This document shows, piece after piece, positions 1 to 8,760 of a stretch of DNA of 31,811 nt; position 1 is the first letter of the stretch; every line of letters starts with the position of its first letter. The position numbers and the translations under genes are program-made. Location: contig CAZNZW010000036.1 of the NCBI GenBank assembly GCA_964577615.1, positions 1-31,811 of the forward strand. The letters are read 5' to 3'. This DNA is from QNYZ01 sp964577615 (GTDB lineage: Bacteria; Desulfobacterota; Desulfobacteria; Desulfobacterales; QNYZ01). The notes below the pieces were generated by a model. It saw only the letters and a list, made by a program, of their open reading frames with translations, did not search any database and was not told the DNA's origin.

Positions 1-139
1 TTCGGATTATACTCGGTTTGCGATGGATAATTTTACTTTTAATGAAGCAGCTCCGGTGCCTGAACCGGCCACTATGATTCTTTTCGGCACCGGCCTGCTT
101 GGTCTCGCCGCCTTTACACGCAGGAAAAACAAAAAATAG
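1..139 (+). CDS. PEP-CTERM sorting domain protein, 3' end only
   Basis: Only the last 45 codons are in the window, read in the frame that starts at base 2 and ending at TAG 137-139. The tail shows a classic PEP-CTERM signal: VPEP, then a hydrophobic stretch (roughly MILFGTGLLGLAAF), then a basic end (TRRKNKK). In this family the tail directs an exported protein to the exosortase (EpsH) system, usually in bacteria that make extracellular polysaccharide. The body of the protein lies outside the window, so its role cannot be judged. A strong hairpin follows directly. Confidence 0.9.
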   Translation, partial: SDYTRFAMDNFTFNEAAPVPEPATMILFGTGLLGLAAFTRRKNKK

Positions 140-158
140 CCATCGTTATTTGCATGTA

Positions 159-190
159 AAGAAGCAGGGACGTTATCGTCCCTGCTTCTT
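159..190. terminator. Strong hairpin, probable bidirectional terminator
   Basis: A perfect 14-bp inverted repeat (AAGAAGCAGGGACG and its complement) encloses a 4-base loop TTAT. It begins 20 bases after the stop of the PEP-CTERM gene and lies 46 bases beyond the stop of the phosphatase gene on the other strand, so it sits between two convergent genes. Its outer bases are A-rich on the left and T-rich on the right. There is no long T tract, but position and stem strength support termination in both directions. Confidence 0.75.
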
Positions 191-235
191 GGCAGATTGA
201 AAATACCGCGACCACCTTTGCTGCTCGGCAAAGGA

Positions 236-2182
236 TCACAGCCGTCGGCGTTCATCCGAACCGTAATAGGTCAGGTGGACCATGGTGATATCGTCGGACT
301 GACCTGCTCCCCGGCTGAATGTTTCCAGGCGGGTCATAATCGTTTTCAGCAGCATCTCCCCGGATCTCTGGCCGGTTTCCACCAGTAGTTTTTCGAGCCG
401 TCGTTCGGAATAGAGTTCACCTTCGGCGTTCATCGCCTCGGTCACCCCATCCGTATAGAAAAAAACCGCATCCCCCGCCGACAGCTGAACCATCTTCGAC
501 GCGTAATCGAAATCATCCACAACGCCCAGAGCAACCCCCTCGGTCACTTCAAGGGGGCGGACCCCGCCGTTTCCACCCACCAGGTAAGGTGGATTATGGC
601 CGGCATTGCAATATTCCAGATGCCCGGTCCGGGTGTCGAGAACAGCCAGAAAGAGCGTGACGAACATCATGGAAGGATTATTCAGAACCAGATCCTCCTG
701 GAGCCGGGCCATGACACGGTGCGGAGCCATTCCCTGAGACGATTTGGCCTTGACCAGTGTTTTGGTGACCGACATGAACAGCGCCGCCGGGACGCCCTTG
801 CCCGACACGTCGCCAATGGCAATGCAGAGGCGATCTTGATCCATAAAGTAAAAGTCGTAAAAGTCCCCCCCCACCTGCCTGGCCGGTTTGAGGGTGGCCC
901 GGATATCGAACTCGTTCCGATCGGGAAACGGCGGGAAGACCTTGGGCAGAATCCCCATCTGAATATCGTGGGCCACCTTCAGCTCGCTTTCAATTTTCTC
1001 TTTGGAGGCGATGGTTTCCGACAGATCCCGGATATACCTTTTCAAAGCGTCCTGCATATGGAGGAAAGATTCGGCCAGACTTCCGACTTCATCTCTGGAA
1101 CGGATGGACGGCAATGCCGCGTCCAGGTTACCCCGGGCAATCTGCATGGTGGCCAGGGAAAGCGCCCGCAGCGGACGGGTAATAGATCCGGCAATGAGAA
1201 TCGTCACCACCAGGAGAACGAAAAACCCGCCCAGGCCGAGAATGACAACGGTGTTGTTGAGCCGTTTGATATCGGCCATCAATTCCTTTTGGGGAAAAAG
1301 GACACCCAGCGACCAGCCGCTGGTCGACAGCGGCTGATAGGCCAGCCAGCAGGCCTTGCCCGTATGAATGCTGTTAAAGGGAATATAGCCGGACTGCCCC
1401 CGGATCATTTTACGTCCCACCTCCCGTAACTCAGGCCGGTGTTTTGCTTCGGCCACAGTGAAAATGGTTTCGTTCATGATTAATCTGCTGTCGGGATGGG
1501 TCAGGAAAGTCCCGTTTTTCGTAATCAAAAATCCGTAACCGGTTTTTGCGATCCGGATGGCCGAGGTCGTCTGCTGCAGCCAGGCCAGCGAGATATCGAT
1601 GGTCACGATCCCGGACGGTTTCCGCACACCGTTTTCTCGCCGGTAAAACGGTACGGAATACGTGGCCATCAGGGCGTTGGCGCTGCGGGGACCGTAATAA
1701 GGTTCGGACCAGAGCGGCCGCCTCAACTCCCAGGGGATCTGGTACCAGTCCCGATAAAAATAATCGTGGGTCAGACGGTCAAAGTGGACCGCCGCGCCCC
1801 GTTTATACGCATGCAAAGCAAATTTTTCTTCGGTTTCGCCCCGGACGTAGGGCTCGAACGCCACCGTCGCACCGGCAATTTCCCAGTTGCTTTTCACGAT
1901 GGCGGTGAGCATCCTGCCAAGTGTCCGGTCATCTGGATCGAGATATTCCAGCATCGCCGCCAGGTTTTCGGGAACCTTTTCGATGCCCCCCAGGACCGTA
2001 TCGATCCGGTTGACCGTGGCCCGGGCCAGGTTTTGGGCATTTTCTCCCAGATTTTTGGTGATGATTCGCCGGGACACGCTGTAGTTATAAAGAAAAACGC
2101 CCGAAAAAATCAGCCCGGCGCTCACCAGCACCAGCAGCGTGAGCTTCAGGGCCAATCCTTTGAATGGGTTGAAGATTCTCAT
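236..2182 (-). CDS. Cache-HAMP-PP2C (SpoIIE/RsbU-like) protein phosphatase
   Basis: Membrane-bound serine phosphatase of 648 aa and last gene of the 12-gene operon. A first membrane segment (about residues 9-33) is followed by a periplasmic Cache-type sensor (about 34-305), a second membrane segment (about 308-330), a HAMP linker starting at SITRPLRAL, and a C-terminal PP2C domain. The metal-binding PP2C motifs look intact: GGDFYDF near 438, GDVSGKG near 455, FYTDGV near 573 and QSDDI near 626. Members of this family dephosphorylate STAS antagonists, and a STAS gene lies in the same operon. I chose the ATG at 2182, preceded by AGAGAGG. An in-frame GTG 27 bases upstream would overlap the preceding gene and has no better ribosome site. 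The ligand of the Cache domain is unknown; the adjacent binding protein is a candidate partner. Confidence 0.9.
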   Translation of the reverse strand: MRIFNPFKGLALKLTLLVLVSAGLIFSGVFLYNYSVSRRIITKNLGENAQNLARATVNRIDTVLGGIEKVPENLAAMLEYLDPDDRTLGRMLTAIVKSNWEIAGATVAFEPYVRGETEEKFALHAYKRGAAVHFDRLTHDYFYRDWYQIPWELRRPLWSEPYYGPRSANALMATYSVPFYRRENGVRKPSGIVTIDISLAWLQQTTSAIRIAKTGYGFLITKNGTFLTHPDSRLIMNETIFTVAEAKHRPELREVGRKMIRGQSGYIPFNSIHTGKACWLAYQPLSTSGWSLGVLFPQKELMADIKRLNNTVVILGLGGFFVLLVVTILIAGSITRPLRALSLATMQIARGNLDAALPSIRSRDEVGSLAESFLHMQDALKRYIRDLSETIASKEKIESELKVAHDIQMGILPKVFPPFPDRNEFDIRATLKPARQVGGDFYDFYFMDQDRLCIAIGDVSGKGVPAALFMSVTKTLVKAKSSQGMAPHRVMARLQEDLVLNNPSMMFVTLFLAVLDTRTGHLEYCNAGHNPPYLVGGNGGVRPLEVTEGVALGVVDDFDYASKMVQLSAGDAVFFYTDGVTEAMNAEGELYSERRLEKLLVETGQRSGEMLLKTIMTRLETFSRGAGQSDDITMVHLTYYGSDERRRL

Positions 2183-2198
2183 TCGCCTCTCTTCCCGG

Positions 2199-3209
2199 TT
2201 ATTGCGCACATTGCCGGAAAAAAGTACCGAACGGCACGATCGTTCCGATAATTCCGCCGTCCAGCAGGATCCGGGTCACCCGCCGGTAATCCGACCGGCG
2301 CAGGATACCCGTTCTTTCGTTCCGTCCGCCTCTGACGGTCATCAGGTCCGCCATTCTGTCAAGCATCCACCGCTGGTGGACCCGGGTGGCCGGAATCCGG
2401 GCCTTGCGCAGGTTTTCCATGACCAGATCGAGGGTTTCGTCAGGATGGGCAAAAGCATACCGCCAGCCGTCCAGGGATGCCCGGACAAAATCCCGGCAGC
2501 CTTCCGGGTCATTGTTGAACGTCTCTTCCAGAGTGTAAATGCCGTCTTCGGGAAAATTTAAATCGTATTCATAAAAGAAAAACCGGGTCAGTTCATCGGG
2601 ATCAATCCCGGACATAAGGATTGTATGGTATTCGTTGTACCACATGGCCGAGGCGGCATCCACGCCGTCACGCAGGAAAAGGTTAACCGAGAACGACTGC
2701 CGGACCGGTACCGGATGAATACCAAATTTTTTGAAAAACGCACTGGGCTGCACCCTGACTGCGGCACCGCCCCACAGGCCGACCTTGCGGCCATCCAGGT
2801 CCCGGGGGGTTTGAATCCCGCTCGATTTCTTGGCCACCAGCATCAGGGCCGACCGCTGGACCATCTGGGCGATATTGACCACCCGGATGCCCTGATCCCG
2901 CATGCCGAGGGCCATGGACAGTCCCAGCGTGCCGAACGTGGCCTGTTTTTTTTTCAGCAGGACTTCCGCCGGACGATCAGGCCCGCCATCGATAATGGTC
3001 ACGTCAAGACCGTGTTTTCTATAAAATCCCTTATGGCGGGCCACGTAATATCCGGCAAACTGGGCCTGGGGCACCCAGTGGGGGATGAAAGAGACCGGTT
3101 TCAGCGCCCCGGTTCCGGTGGCCGGTCCACCGGCCCGAATCTCTGCCGGGAAGAAACCGGCCAGGCAGGCGATCATCGTCAGCATCACAATCGCGGTAAG
3201 GAATTTCAT
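2199..3209 (-). CDS. NMT1/THI5-like periplasmic substrate-binding protein
   Basis: Protein of 336 aa with a Sec-type signal (basic start, hydrophobic core, likely cut after IRA near residue 26). The mature start has features of the NMT1/THI5/SsuA binding-protein family: HWVPQAQFAGYYVARHKGFY, then a GLDVTI strand. Relatives bind thiamine pyrimidine precursors, taurine, riboflavin or similar small organic ligands for ABC importers. No permease or ATPase gene for this class is present anywhere in the operon. The gene lies 16 bases before a Cache-containing phosphatase and 10 bases after an RsbW-like gene, so a sensory role is plausible: the loaded protein could signal to the phosphatase. That role is inference; it could also feed a transporter encoded elsewhere. 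The ribosome site is weak, which fits translational coupling to the gene before it. Confidence 0.85.
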   Translation of the reverse strand: MKFLTAIVMLTMIACLAGFFPAEIRAGGPATGTGALKPVSFIPHWVPQAQFAGYYVARHKGFYRKHGLDVTIIDGGPDRPAEVLLKKKQATFGTLGLSMALGMRDQGIRVVNIAQMVQRSALMLVAKKSSGIQTPRDLDGRKVGLWGGAAVRVQPSAFFKKFGIHPVPVRQSFSVNLFLRDGVDAASAMWYNEYHTILMSGIDPDELTRFFFYEYDLNFPEDGIYTLEETFNNDPEGCRDFVRASLDGWRYAFAHPDETLDLVMENLRKARIPATRVHQRWMLDRMADLMTVRGGRNERTGILRRSDYRRVTRILLDGGIIGTIVPFGTFFRQCAQ

Positions 3210-3219
3210 TGGTTGTCCA

Positions 3220-3627
3220 TCATTTCAGGGATACGGCCAGGGTCAGAATATTACACCGACCCTTCCGTTCATAACGGATCTCATCGGTCAGCTGGCGGGC
3301 GATGAAGATTCCCAGCCCGCCCACCGGCCGGTTCTCAAGGGAAAGATCGAGATCCGGTTCGGGCGTCTCCAGTGGATTGAACGGCGTACCGCTGTCAATT
3401 ATTTCTAGTATCAGGCGGGCATCGTCCACCCGGCGGCACCGGATGGTCACCGTACCGACCGTATCCGGATACGCATGGCTGCAGACATTGACCAGCATCT
3501 CTTCCGCCGCAATTTCAAGGCCCTGGGCTTTTTTCCCATCGAGATGATATTGCCGGGCGCAGGCAGTCACAAAGGCCAGCATCTCGGGGAGTTTTTCAAG
3601 CAAAGCCGGGCGTTCGATTTGAGGCAT
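3220..3627 (-). CDS. RsbW-like anti-sigma / STAS serine kinase (HATPase)
   Basis: Small GHKL ATPase of 135 aa, the usual size for RsbW/SpoIIAB-type switch kinases. The ATP-binding boxes look complete: the N box AAEEMLVN with Asn47, the G1 box DSGTPF from Asp78, and the G2 box GGLGIFIA from Gly103. Such proteins bind either a target (often a sigma factor) or an unphosphorylated STAS antagonist, which they phosphorylate on Ser. The STAS gene immediately upstream is the obvious partner and the PP2C phosphatase two genes downstream the obvious opponent. No sigma factor gene lies in the window, so the final target is unknown; it may be a protein of the operon instead. Confidence 0.9.
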   Translation of the reverse strand: MPQIERPALLEKLPEMLAFVTACARQYHLDGKKAQGLEIAAEEMLVNVCSHAYPDTVGTVTIRCRRVDDARLILEIIDSGTPFNPLETPEPDLDLSLENRPVGGLGIFIARQLTDEIRYERKGRCNILTLAVSLK

Positions 3628-3659
3628 GGTTTTCCCGTACCGGGTTAATGAGGCAGGAT

Positions 3660-3992
3660 CTACAAGTGGGTAAGCGCTTCCTCGACCGATGCGTAAATCT
3701 CCAGTATTTTAGCAAATCCGGTCATGTCCAGTACGCCTCTGACCCCATCGGTCAGCTCGGCCAGGATCAATTTTCCGTTATCGGCCTTGAGTCGCCTGGA
3801 GACAACCAGAATACTTCTGATCCCCGCGCTGCTGATGTAGTCCACCCCTTTGAAGTTGACAATAAAAGAGCGTTTTCCCTCGTCAATAAGCGCATTAAAA
3901 GCTTTTTCAAATTCAGGCGCGGTGAGGGCATCCATCCGGCCCGCAAGGGCCACAATGGTGGCATCGGCTTCCTGTCGGGTTTCAATTTTCAT
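3660..3992 (-). CDS. STAS-domain anti-sigma factor antagonist
   Basis: A single STAS domain of 110 aa, the length of RsbV/SpoIIAA proteins. The phosphorylation loop is DYISSAGIRSIL, with Ser54/Ser55 at the position phosphorylated in the family. In a partner switch the unphosphorylated form sequesters the RsbW-like kinase, and the PP2C phosphatase regenerates it. All three parts are in this operon. I chose the ATG at 3992 because a GGAGG lies just upstream. A TTG four codons earlier falls inside that ribosome site and is rejected. Confidence 0.9.
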   Translation of the reverse strand: MKIETRQEADATIVALAGRMDALTAPEFEKAFNALIDEGKRSFIVNFKGVDYISSAGIRSILVVSRRLKADNGKLILAELTDGVRGVLDMTGFAKILEIYASVEEALTHL

Positions 3993-4052
3993 CCTGGCCT
4001 CCAAATTTCGTATTCAGGCTGTCATATTCAGACTGACCGACCGGCATGGCCA

Positions 4053-5084
4053 TCAGCGATTAAATGTCATGGATTTTTCCCAGTCAGTTTTTATCCGCAT
4101 AACGATATCCCGGGCCCGGTCATACTGAATCTGCATTCCCTCCCAGTGAGGACGATGATCGATCTTCATCATCAGCAGACCGTCGGTATCAAACCACCGG
4201 GGCAGAATACCGCCGGTAAAATAGCCCGTTGCCCGTAAAAGATCAACAATCGCGCCGCTCCACGACTGCCCCAGGTTGACCCAGGCCTGGATAACGGATG
4301 CGCCCTGGTCGACGACCTTTTTTTCTTCATCACCGAACACTTCGGAAAAATCGGCACCGGCTTCCCAGACGGCCATCCGCGCCACCCGGGCAAAGTCGAA
4401 ATATTCGACATCGATCCGGGTGGTGACGGACTCAGGGGGCATCCCGTGGGAGATACGCAATTCTCTTTCATCATCAAAGGCCGCGTAAAGATGCGTCAGC
4501 AGGCCTTCATATTCGGCGGGCAGATAGACCGGATGCGGCTTCGGCTTGAGGGTCCTGAAATCGAGAAGGGTGGAGACCCGGCCGGTGGCGCTCTTTTCCC
4601 GGCTGTACGCCTCCGCGGGCATGAGATCCATCTCCACGGCCATGGTGATGAGACCCATTTTGCCGGTCACTTTCTGGGAAATGACATGGTTACAGACCGG
4701 TTCTCCGAATATCGTTTCCACGCGCCGGCGCCGGCCGCCGATGTCAAGCCCGTGGGAAATCATACCGGAAAAGAGGCGTTTGCTGCCCCGATAGTTTTTA
4801 TGGACCACGCCGGCACCGGATTCATAAACACCCGTGTAGGGCGCGCTCCGGAAAAGGCTGTTATGACCGACAATATCCCCGGAAGGCGTCCGGGCCACCG
4901 ACGAAATCACCCGGCCGGAACGGTTTTCCGCCGTCAGGCGGTCGGGGTTGATGTAGGTTTTGACCGGGTACCCGTCTCCGTATACGGAAAGAAAGAGATC
5001 GGCCACTCCCCGGGCGTCCCCGGGGCGGAAAAGATCGATTTCCCAGGGTTGACCCGGTTCGATCGGGCAGGGATTATCGGTCAT
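4053..5084 (-). CDS. GNAT-like acyltransferase protein with C-terminal extra domain
   Basis: Protein of 343 aa. The first half reads as a GNAT-type fold: a start like FRPGDARGVADLFLSVYG, a strand and turn at GDIVGHNSLF, and an acyl-CoA-loop-like stretch near HKNYRGSKRLFSGM. The second half (from about residue 190) contains a PAEYEGLLTHLYAAF segment and ends in a unit with VNLGQSWSGAIVDLLRATGY, GGILPRW and a closing DGLLMMKI strand. The same order of segments appears in the C-terminal part of the protein encoded at 12173-13492, so the two look like paralogous architectures. The substrate cannot be read from sequence. The start has a good GAGGAG site, and the gene overlaps the end of the SGNH gene by 11 bases. 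Confidence 0.7.
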   Translation of the reverse strand: MTDNPCPIEPGQPWEIDLFRPGDARGVADLFLSVYGDGYPVKTYINPDRLTAENRSGRVISSVARTPSGDIVGHNSLFRSAPYTGVYESGAGVVHKNYRGSKRLFSGMISHGLDIGGRRRRVETIFGEPVCNHVISQKVTGKMGLITMAVEMDLMPAEAYSREKSATGRVSTLLDFRTLKPKPHPVYLPAEYEGLLTHLYAAFDDERELRISHGMPPESVTTRIDVEYFDFARVARMAVWEAGADFSEVFGDEEKKVVDQGASVIQAWVNLGQSWSGAIVDLLRATGYFTGGILPRWFDTDGLLMMKIDHRPHWEGMQIQYDRARDIVMRIKTDWEKSMTFNR

Positions 5085-6174
5085 TTCTCATCTCCTCGTT
5101 TCTATCTAGCCATCCGAAGTTTTGCAGGGCGTCGTAAAGGGTGTCGGCCACCACGTCCATGCCGCCGGCATTGAAATGGGCCAGATCCAGGTAAAGTTCG
5201 TATCGCCGGGGATGCCGGCGAAAAGCGGCATCCAGGTCGATAAAGGGAAGGTCCAGATCAGCGGCGATGGTGTCCCGGATAAAATCGAAAAGGCGAAGGT
5301 CGTATTCGGCCCGGCCTTCCATAAAGCTTTTCCAATTGGCCTGAATGGCCGCCATCGACCGGGCCTGGTCCGGTGTGGGGTCGGGATCAAATGCCGGTGC
5401 ATAGGGCAGACAGGCGACCCGGGCCCCCGCCCGCCGGGCATCGTCAACAATGGCCCGGTAGTTACCGGCAATGCTTTCCAGGCAGGCGTCCCACTGAAAT
5501 GCCTCGTCCCAGCGGGGAAACCCCTTCCGCTCGGTCATACGCCGCCGGAAGAGAAAGTAGATGCAAAACCGGGAAAGGACATGGTTCCACCAGGGGCTTT
5601 TTCTCTCCAGGGCCATGATGAATTTCCAGGGCCAGGGCGTGCCGGATTGCCACCTCCTGCCCATCATCCACGCCTGGGAGACGTCGTTCCCTCCGATTTC
5701 GACCAGAAGGATATCGGGGCGGATTTCACGTAGATCCTGCTCCCACAAAAGCCGGTGCTGGTAGCTGTTATAGGTGGGATTGCCTGCATTGAGCACTTCC
5801 CAGTCTCCATAGCCGCCGGCGGCGAGCCGTGCTTCCAGCCGGGCCGACCAGAGCTGTTGTTCGCTGCGGAGCTTGACCCCGAAAAAAGGCGATTCGCCGA
5901 TGAGCAGAATCCGTTTTTTCCGCCCGTCCGGAGCCGGTTCCGGACCGCGACACCGAAACCGGTTGATGGTAACCATGGGCGACCGGAATCCCTTTTTGAA
6001 CCGGTATGCCAGTGGCGGTTCCACCTTTTCAATAAAACTGCGATACGGATATTCGCCGATGACCTTGGAGCGGAACGGGATCAGATACGCCCGGCGATGG
6101 TAGATCCGGGCACCCATTTCGGCCAGAACCAGGAGTGCCAGAATACCGGCAAGGGTCCACAGGATGAACATCAT
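5074..6174 (-). CDS. Membrane-anchored SGNH/GDSL-like hydrolase
   Basis: Protein of 366 aa with one N-terminal membrane segment (MMFILWTLAGILALLVLAEM) that should hold an extracytoplasmic hydrolase at the membrane. SGNH blocks are visible: nucleophile motif LLIGESPFFG with Ser near residue 95, a block II Gly in LNAGNPTY, block III VEIGGND near 161, and the DxxH of block V in DLAHFNAGG near 330. The block I motif reads GES where the family name motif is GDS, but the nucleophile and the other catalytic residues remain. Relatives are esterases, lipases or polysaccharide O-acetyl-modifying enzymes. I chose the first of two ATGs at 6174, which forms an ATGA overlap with the MFS gene; an upstream in-frame start would lie inside that gene. 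Confidence 0.85.
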   Translation of the reverse strand: MMFILWTLAGILALLVLAEMGARIYHRRAYLIPFRSKVIGEYPYRSFIEKVEPPLAYRFKKGFRSPMVTINRFRCRGPEPAPDGRKKRILLIGESPFFGVKLRSEQQLWSARLEARLAAGGYGDWEVLNAGNPTYNSYQHRLLWEQDLREIRPDILLVEIGGNDVSQAWMMGRRWQSGTPWPWKFIMALERKSPWWNHVLSRFCIYFLFRRRMTERKGFPRWDEAFQWDACLESIAGNYRAIVDDARRAGARVACLPYAPAFDPDPTPDQARSMAAIQANWKSFMEGRAEYDLRLFDFIRDTIAADLDLPFIDLDAAFRRHPRRYELYLDLAHFNAGGMDVVADTLYDALQNFGWLDRNEEMRNDR

Positions 6175-7403
6175 TTTTTCAATTTTCTCCTCAAGTAAGC
6201 GGTAAATATCAGGGACAAAAGGCTCATCCCCGCACACACACTGAATAAAGCGGAAAATCCCCACCGGGCCACGACCGGCCCGCCGATAAAAGGCCCCAGA
6301 AAAAATCCCCCCTGGAACATCTGAAGCCCCAGGTTAAGATTGAAAGCGCGGAACCGCGGCGTGGAGATATCGAACATCAATCCGTTGAAAACCGGCATGG
6401 CGATTCCCCAGCCGATGCCCAGTACGCCGCCCATCATAAAAAAACCGGCCGGCCCCCGGATCTGCCCCAGCAGATAATAGGCCGCCGAAAGACCCAGGAG
6501 GGTCCCCATGATCAGCCGGCACTTATCCACCCGGTCGAACAATGTACCGGCTGTCAGCCGGACACCGATTTCACTGGCTGTGGCCAGGGTCAGGAACAGG
6601 CCGGTGGCCGGAATGCCCAGCCGGCGGCCGTAGCCGTCGAGAAAGAAAAAGACCAGGGCATGGGTGCTGAAAAAAAACAGCATGGCGACCAGAAGGACGA
6701 TGATACGGATGTTCCGGATATCCTCCAGCACCTCCCGTCGGGTCAGTACGGAAGAAGCCATCGCCGATTCCCCGCTTTCCGGCCGGCCTTCCAATCGGGG
6801 CTTGAGGACCTTTACCAGTGGAAACACCAGGATTGTGACCAGGGCGAAGAAGTAAAGGGTGCCGGTAAACCCGCCCAGTGTCCGGTCGAGCAGCGGCAGC
6901 ACCGGCGGGATAATGGTGTTGGGAATGAGAATAATAATTGCCAGCAGGCCAAAAATCTGGGCGCTTCTCTCTTTGGGGATATAGTCGACCGTCAGCGCCA
7001 TGAGGGCCGTCCCCATGATGACAAAAGCCAGTCCGTGGAAAATCCGGACCAGCAGCATGCTCCAGAAACCAGACGCCAGGCCGTAGGCGGCGAGGCTGAT
7101 GATCACCATCGTCGTGCCGATAAAAAGATAGCGCCGGGCATTGTCCGAATGGACAAAGGGGCTGAACACCGGCCGGATCACCAGAGAAACCGCCGAAAAA
7201 ACAGCGATGAGCAGCCCGAAAGATCCCGGGTGAATGGCCAGCGTCTTCAGATAGCCATAAAAGCTGAAAAAGACCGAATTATTGGCATAGGCCAGAAAGG
7301 TGATCAGACCGATACAGAGAAAGGTCCGGCTCCAGACAGACCGGGCGGCAGTATCGGCCCGTGGCCCGGTGGCGGGCCGGGACGAAGATCGGCCTGGAGT
7401 CAT
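6171..7403 (-). CDS. Major facilitator superfamily transporter
   Basis: Polytopic membrane protein of 410 aa with about 12 hydrophobic segments in two halves separated by a charged loop (about KPRLEGRPESGESAMASS). The first half carries an MFS-like signature loop after the second segment (FSPFVHSDNARRYLF) and the conserved-looking RIFHGLAF and YIPKERSAQIFG stretches. Proteins of this kind usually export or take up small organic molecules in exchange for protons. Four-base ATGA overlaps join it to the molybdenum-hydroxylase FAD gene before it and to the SGNH gene after it. This suggests it moves the substrate or product of that pathway, but the substrate itself cannot be inferred. Confidence 0.88.
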   Translation of the reverse strand: MTPGRSSSRPATGPRADTAARSVWSRTFLCIGLITFLAYANNSVFFSFYGYLKTLAIHPGSFGLLIAVFSAVSLVIRPVFSPFVHSDNARRYLFIGTTMVIISLAAYGLASGFWSMLLVRIFHGLAFVIMGTALMALTVDYIPKERSAQIFGLLAIIILIPNTIIPPVLPLLDRTLGGFTGTLYFFALVTILVFPLVKVLKPRLEGRPESGESAMASSVLTRREVLEDIRNIRIIVLLVAMLFFFSTHALVFFFLDGYGRRLGIPATGLFLTLATASEIGVRLTAGTLFDRVDKCRLIMGTLLGLSAAYYLLGQIRGPAGFFMMGGVLGIGWGIAMPVFNGLMFDISTPRFRAFNLNLGLQMFQGGFFLGPFIGGPVVARWGFSALFSVCAGMSLLSLIFTAYLRRKLKK

Positions 7404-8257
7404 CGGCCGGTCTCCGTTTCCATCCGGCCTGCCAGCCGGAGAAGGAGATTGCCCGCCACCTGCCGCCGGTAATCGGCGCCGGCCCGGACATCGTCAATGG
7501 GAACCAGCGTCCGACGGACCGCTTCGGCAGCCGCCATCAGAGAGTTTGTCTCCAGGGGGCGGCCCACCAGGCGCTTTTCCGCTTCGGGAACGATCATCAC
7601 GGTCGGGCCCACACTCCCCCAGGCCAGCCGGACACGGGTGACCTTCCCTTCTTTGGAAAGGCCGATACCGGCGGCCAGACTGACCACGGCAATGGCCAGG
7701 GCATCCCGCCGGCCGACCTTTTCAAAGTGATGAACCGTCAGGCCGGGCTGTTTTCGAATCCGGACGGCGGTCAGAATTTCGCCGGGTTGAAGGGTCGTCT
7801 GCCCCGGTCCCCGGATAAAACCGGAAACCGGCAGGCGCCGGACGTGATCCGCCCGCCTCAGTTCCACCTGGGCATCAAGTACATACAACGGCGGCAGGGT
7901 ATCACCCGCCGGGGACGCGCTGACGACGTTGCCCCCGATGGTTCCCATGTTCCGGATCTGGGGTGATCCCAGGTGCCGGGCGGCCTCGGCCAGCACGGGA
8001 AAGTGGCGGCGGATCACCGGGCTGGCCATCAACCCGGCATGGGTGACGCAAGCGCCGATGCGGACCTCGTCCCGGCCTTCTTCGATGGTTTGGAGCGCAT
8101 CCATCCGTTCAATGCAGATCAGGGCCGGCGGTCGGACGGGCGTCTGCCGAAGCCGGACGAGAAAATCGGTGCCGCCCGCATAGATCGGTGCTTCCGGCGC
8201 CTGGCGCAGGGCCGCCCATAAATCATCCAGACTGCGGGGAAGAAAAAAATCGCTCAT
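7400..8257 (-). CDS. Molybdenum hydroxylase, FAD-binding medium subunit
   Basis: FAD subunit of an xanthine dehydrogenase/CoxM-type enzyme, 285 aa, the normal size. The two flavin motifs are clear: AGGTD at residues 27-31 and TIGGN at 106-110. The subunit passes electrons from the [2Fe-2S] centres to an acceptor. I chose the ATG at 8257, which makes an ATGA overlap with the iron-sulfur subunit gene. A longer reading frame reaches 8359, but that would put 34 Arg/Gly-rich residues of no family resemblance in front and overlap the previous gene by about 100 bases. Confidence 0.93.
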   Translation of the reverse strand: MSDFFLPRSLDDLWAALRQAPEAPIYAGGTDFLVRLRQTPVRPPALICIERMDALQTIEEGRDEVRIGACVTHAGLMASPVIRRHFPVLAEAARHLGSPQIRNMGTIGGNVVSASPAGDTLPPLYVLDAQVELRRADHVRRLPVSGFIRGPGQTTLQPGEILTAVRIRKQPGLTVHHFEKVGRRDALAIAVVSLAAGIGLSKEGKVTRVRLAWGSVGPTVMIVPEAEKRLVGRPLETNSLMAAAEAVRRTLVPIDDVRAGADYRRQVAGNLLLRLAGRMETETGR

Positions 8258-8760
8258 GACGACGGATCCTCTTCGGAGGCCGTGCCACGGTTTGCGGCGT
8301 TTCCCGCTTCCGAAGCGGCCGCCGCCACGGCATCCACGATCTTCTGGTACCCCGTGCACCGGCAGAGGTTGCCGCTGATCCCGTCCCGGATCTCCTCGCG
8401 GGTGGGCGATGTATTTTCCGTTAAAAGTTCAACCGCCGACAGAACCATGCCGGGGGTGCAGAACCCGCATTGAACCGCACCGTGGGCGACAAACGCTTCC
8501 TGAACCGGATGAAGGCGGCCGTTGTCATCGATCCCTTCGATGGTCCGGACCCGGCATCCCGCCAGCTGGGGGGCCAGCATCAGGCAGGCCAGGCGGGTCC
8601 GGCCGTCGACCATAATGGTGCAGGCCCCGCACTCGCCCGATCCGCAGCTCTCCTTGGTGCCGGTCAGGCCCAGATCTTCCCGGAGCAGATCCACGACCCG
8701 GCGGTCCGGCGCGGTGTTGCAGCAGACCGGTCGGCCGTTCAAGACAAAATCAATTTTCAC
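8254..8760 (-). CDS. Molybdenum hydroxylase, [2Fe-2S] small subunit
   Basis: Iron-sulfur subunit of 168 aa. The N-terminal plant-type ferredoxin cluster has Cys39, Cys44, Cys47 and Cys59 (CGSGECGAC then ACL). The second cluster domain has Cys98, Cys101, Cys133 and Cys135 (CGFC then CRC, followed by TGYQKI). All eight ligands are present, so the electron chain from molybdenum to flavin should work. The gene overlaps the end of the large subunit gene by 11 bases, in the order large-small-medium. Confidence 0.95.
   Translation of the reverse strand: MKIDFVLNGRPVCCNTAPDRRVVDLLREDLGLTGTKESCGSGECGACTIMVDGRTRLACLMLAPQLAGCRVRTIEGIDDNGRLHPVQEAFVAHGAVQCGFCTPGMVLSAVELLTENTSPTREEIRDGISGNLCRCTGYQKIVDAVAAAASEAGNAANRGTASEEDPSS

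Noticed and set aside
596..1429. Long open frame on the plus strand opposite the phosphatase gene
   Set aside because: Composition is rich in Arg, Gly, His and Pro with no family features. It mirrors the GC-rich antisense strand of a clear gene.
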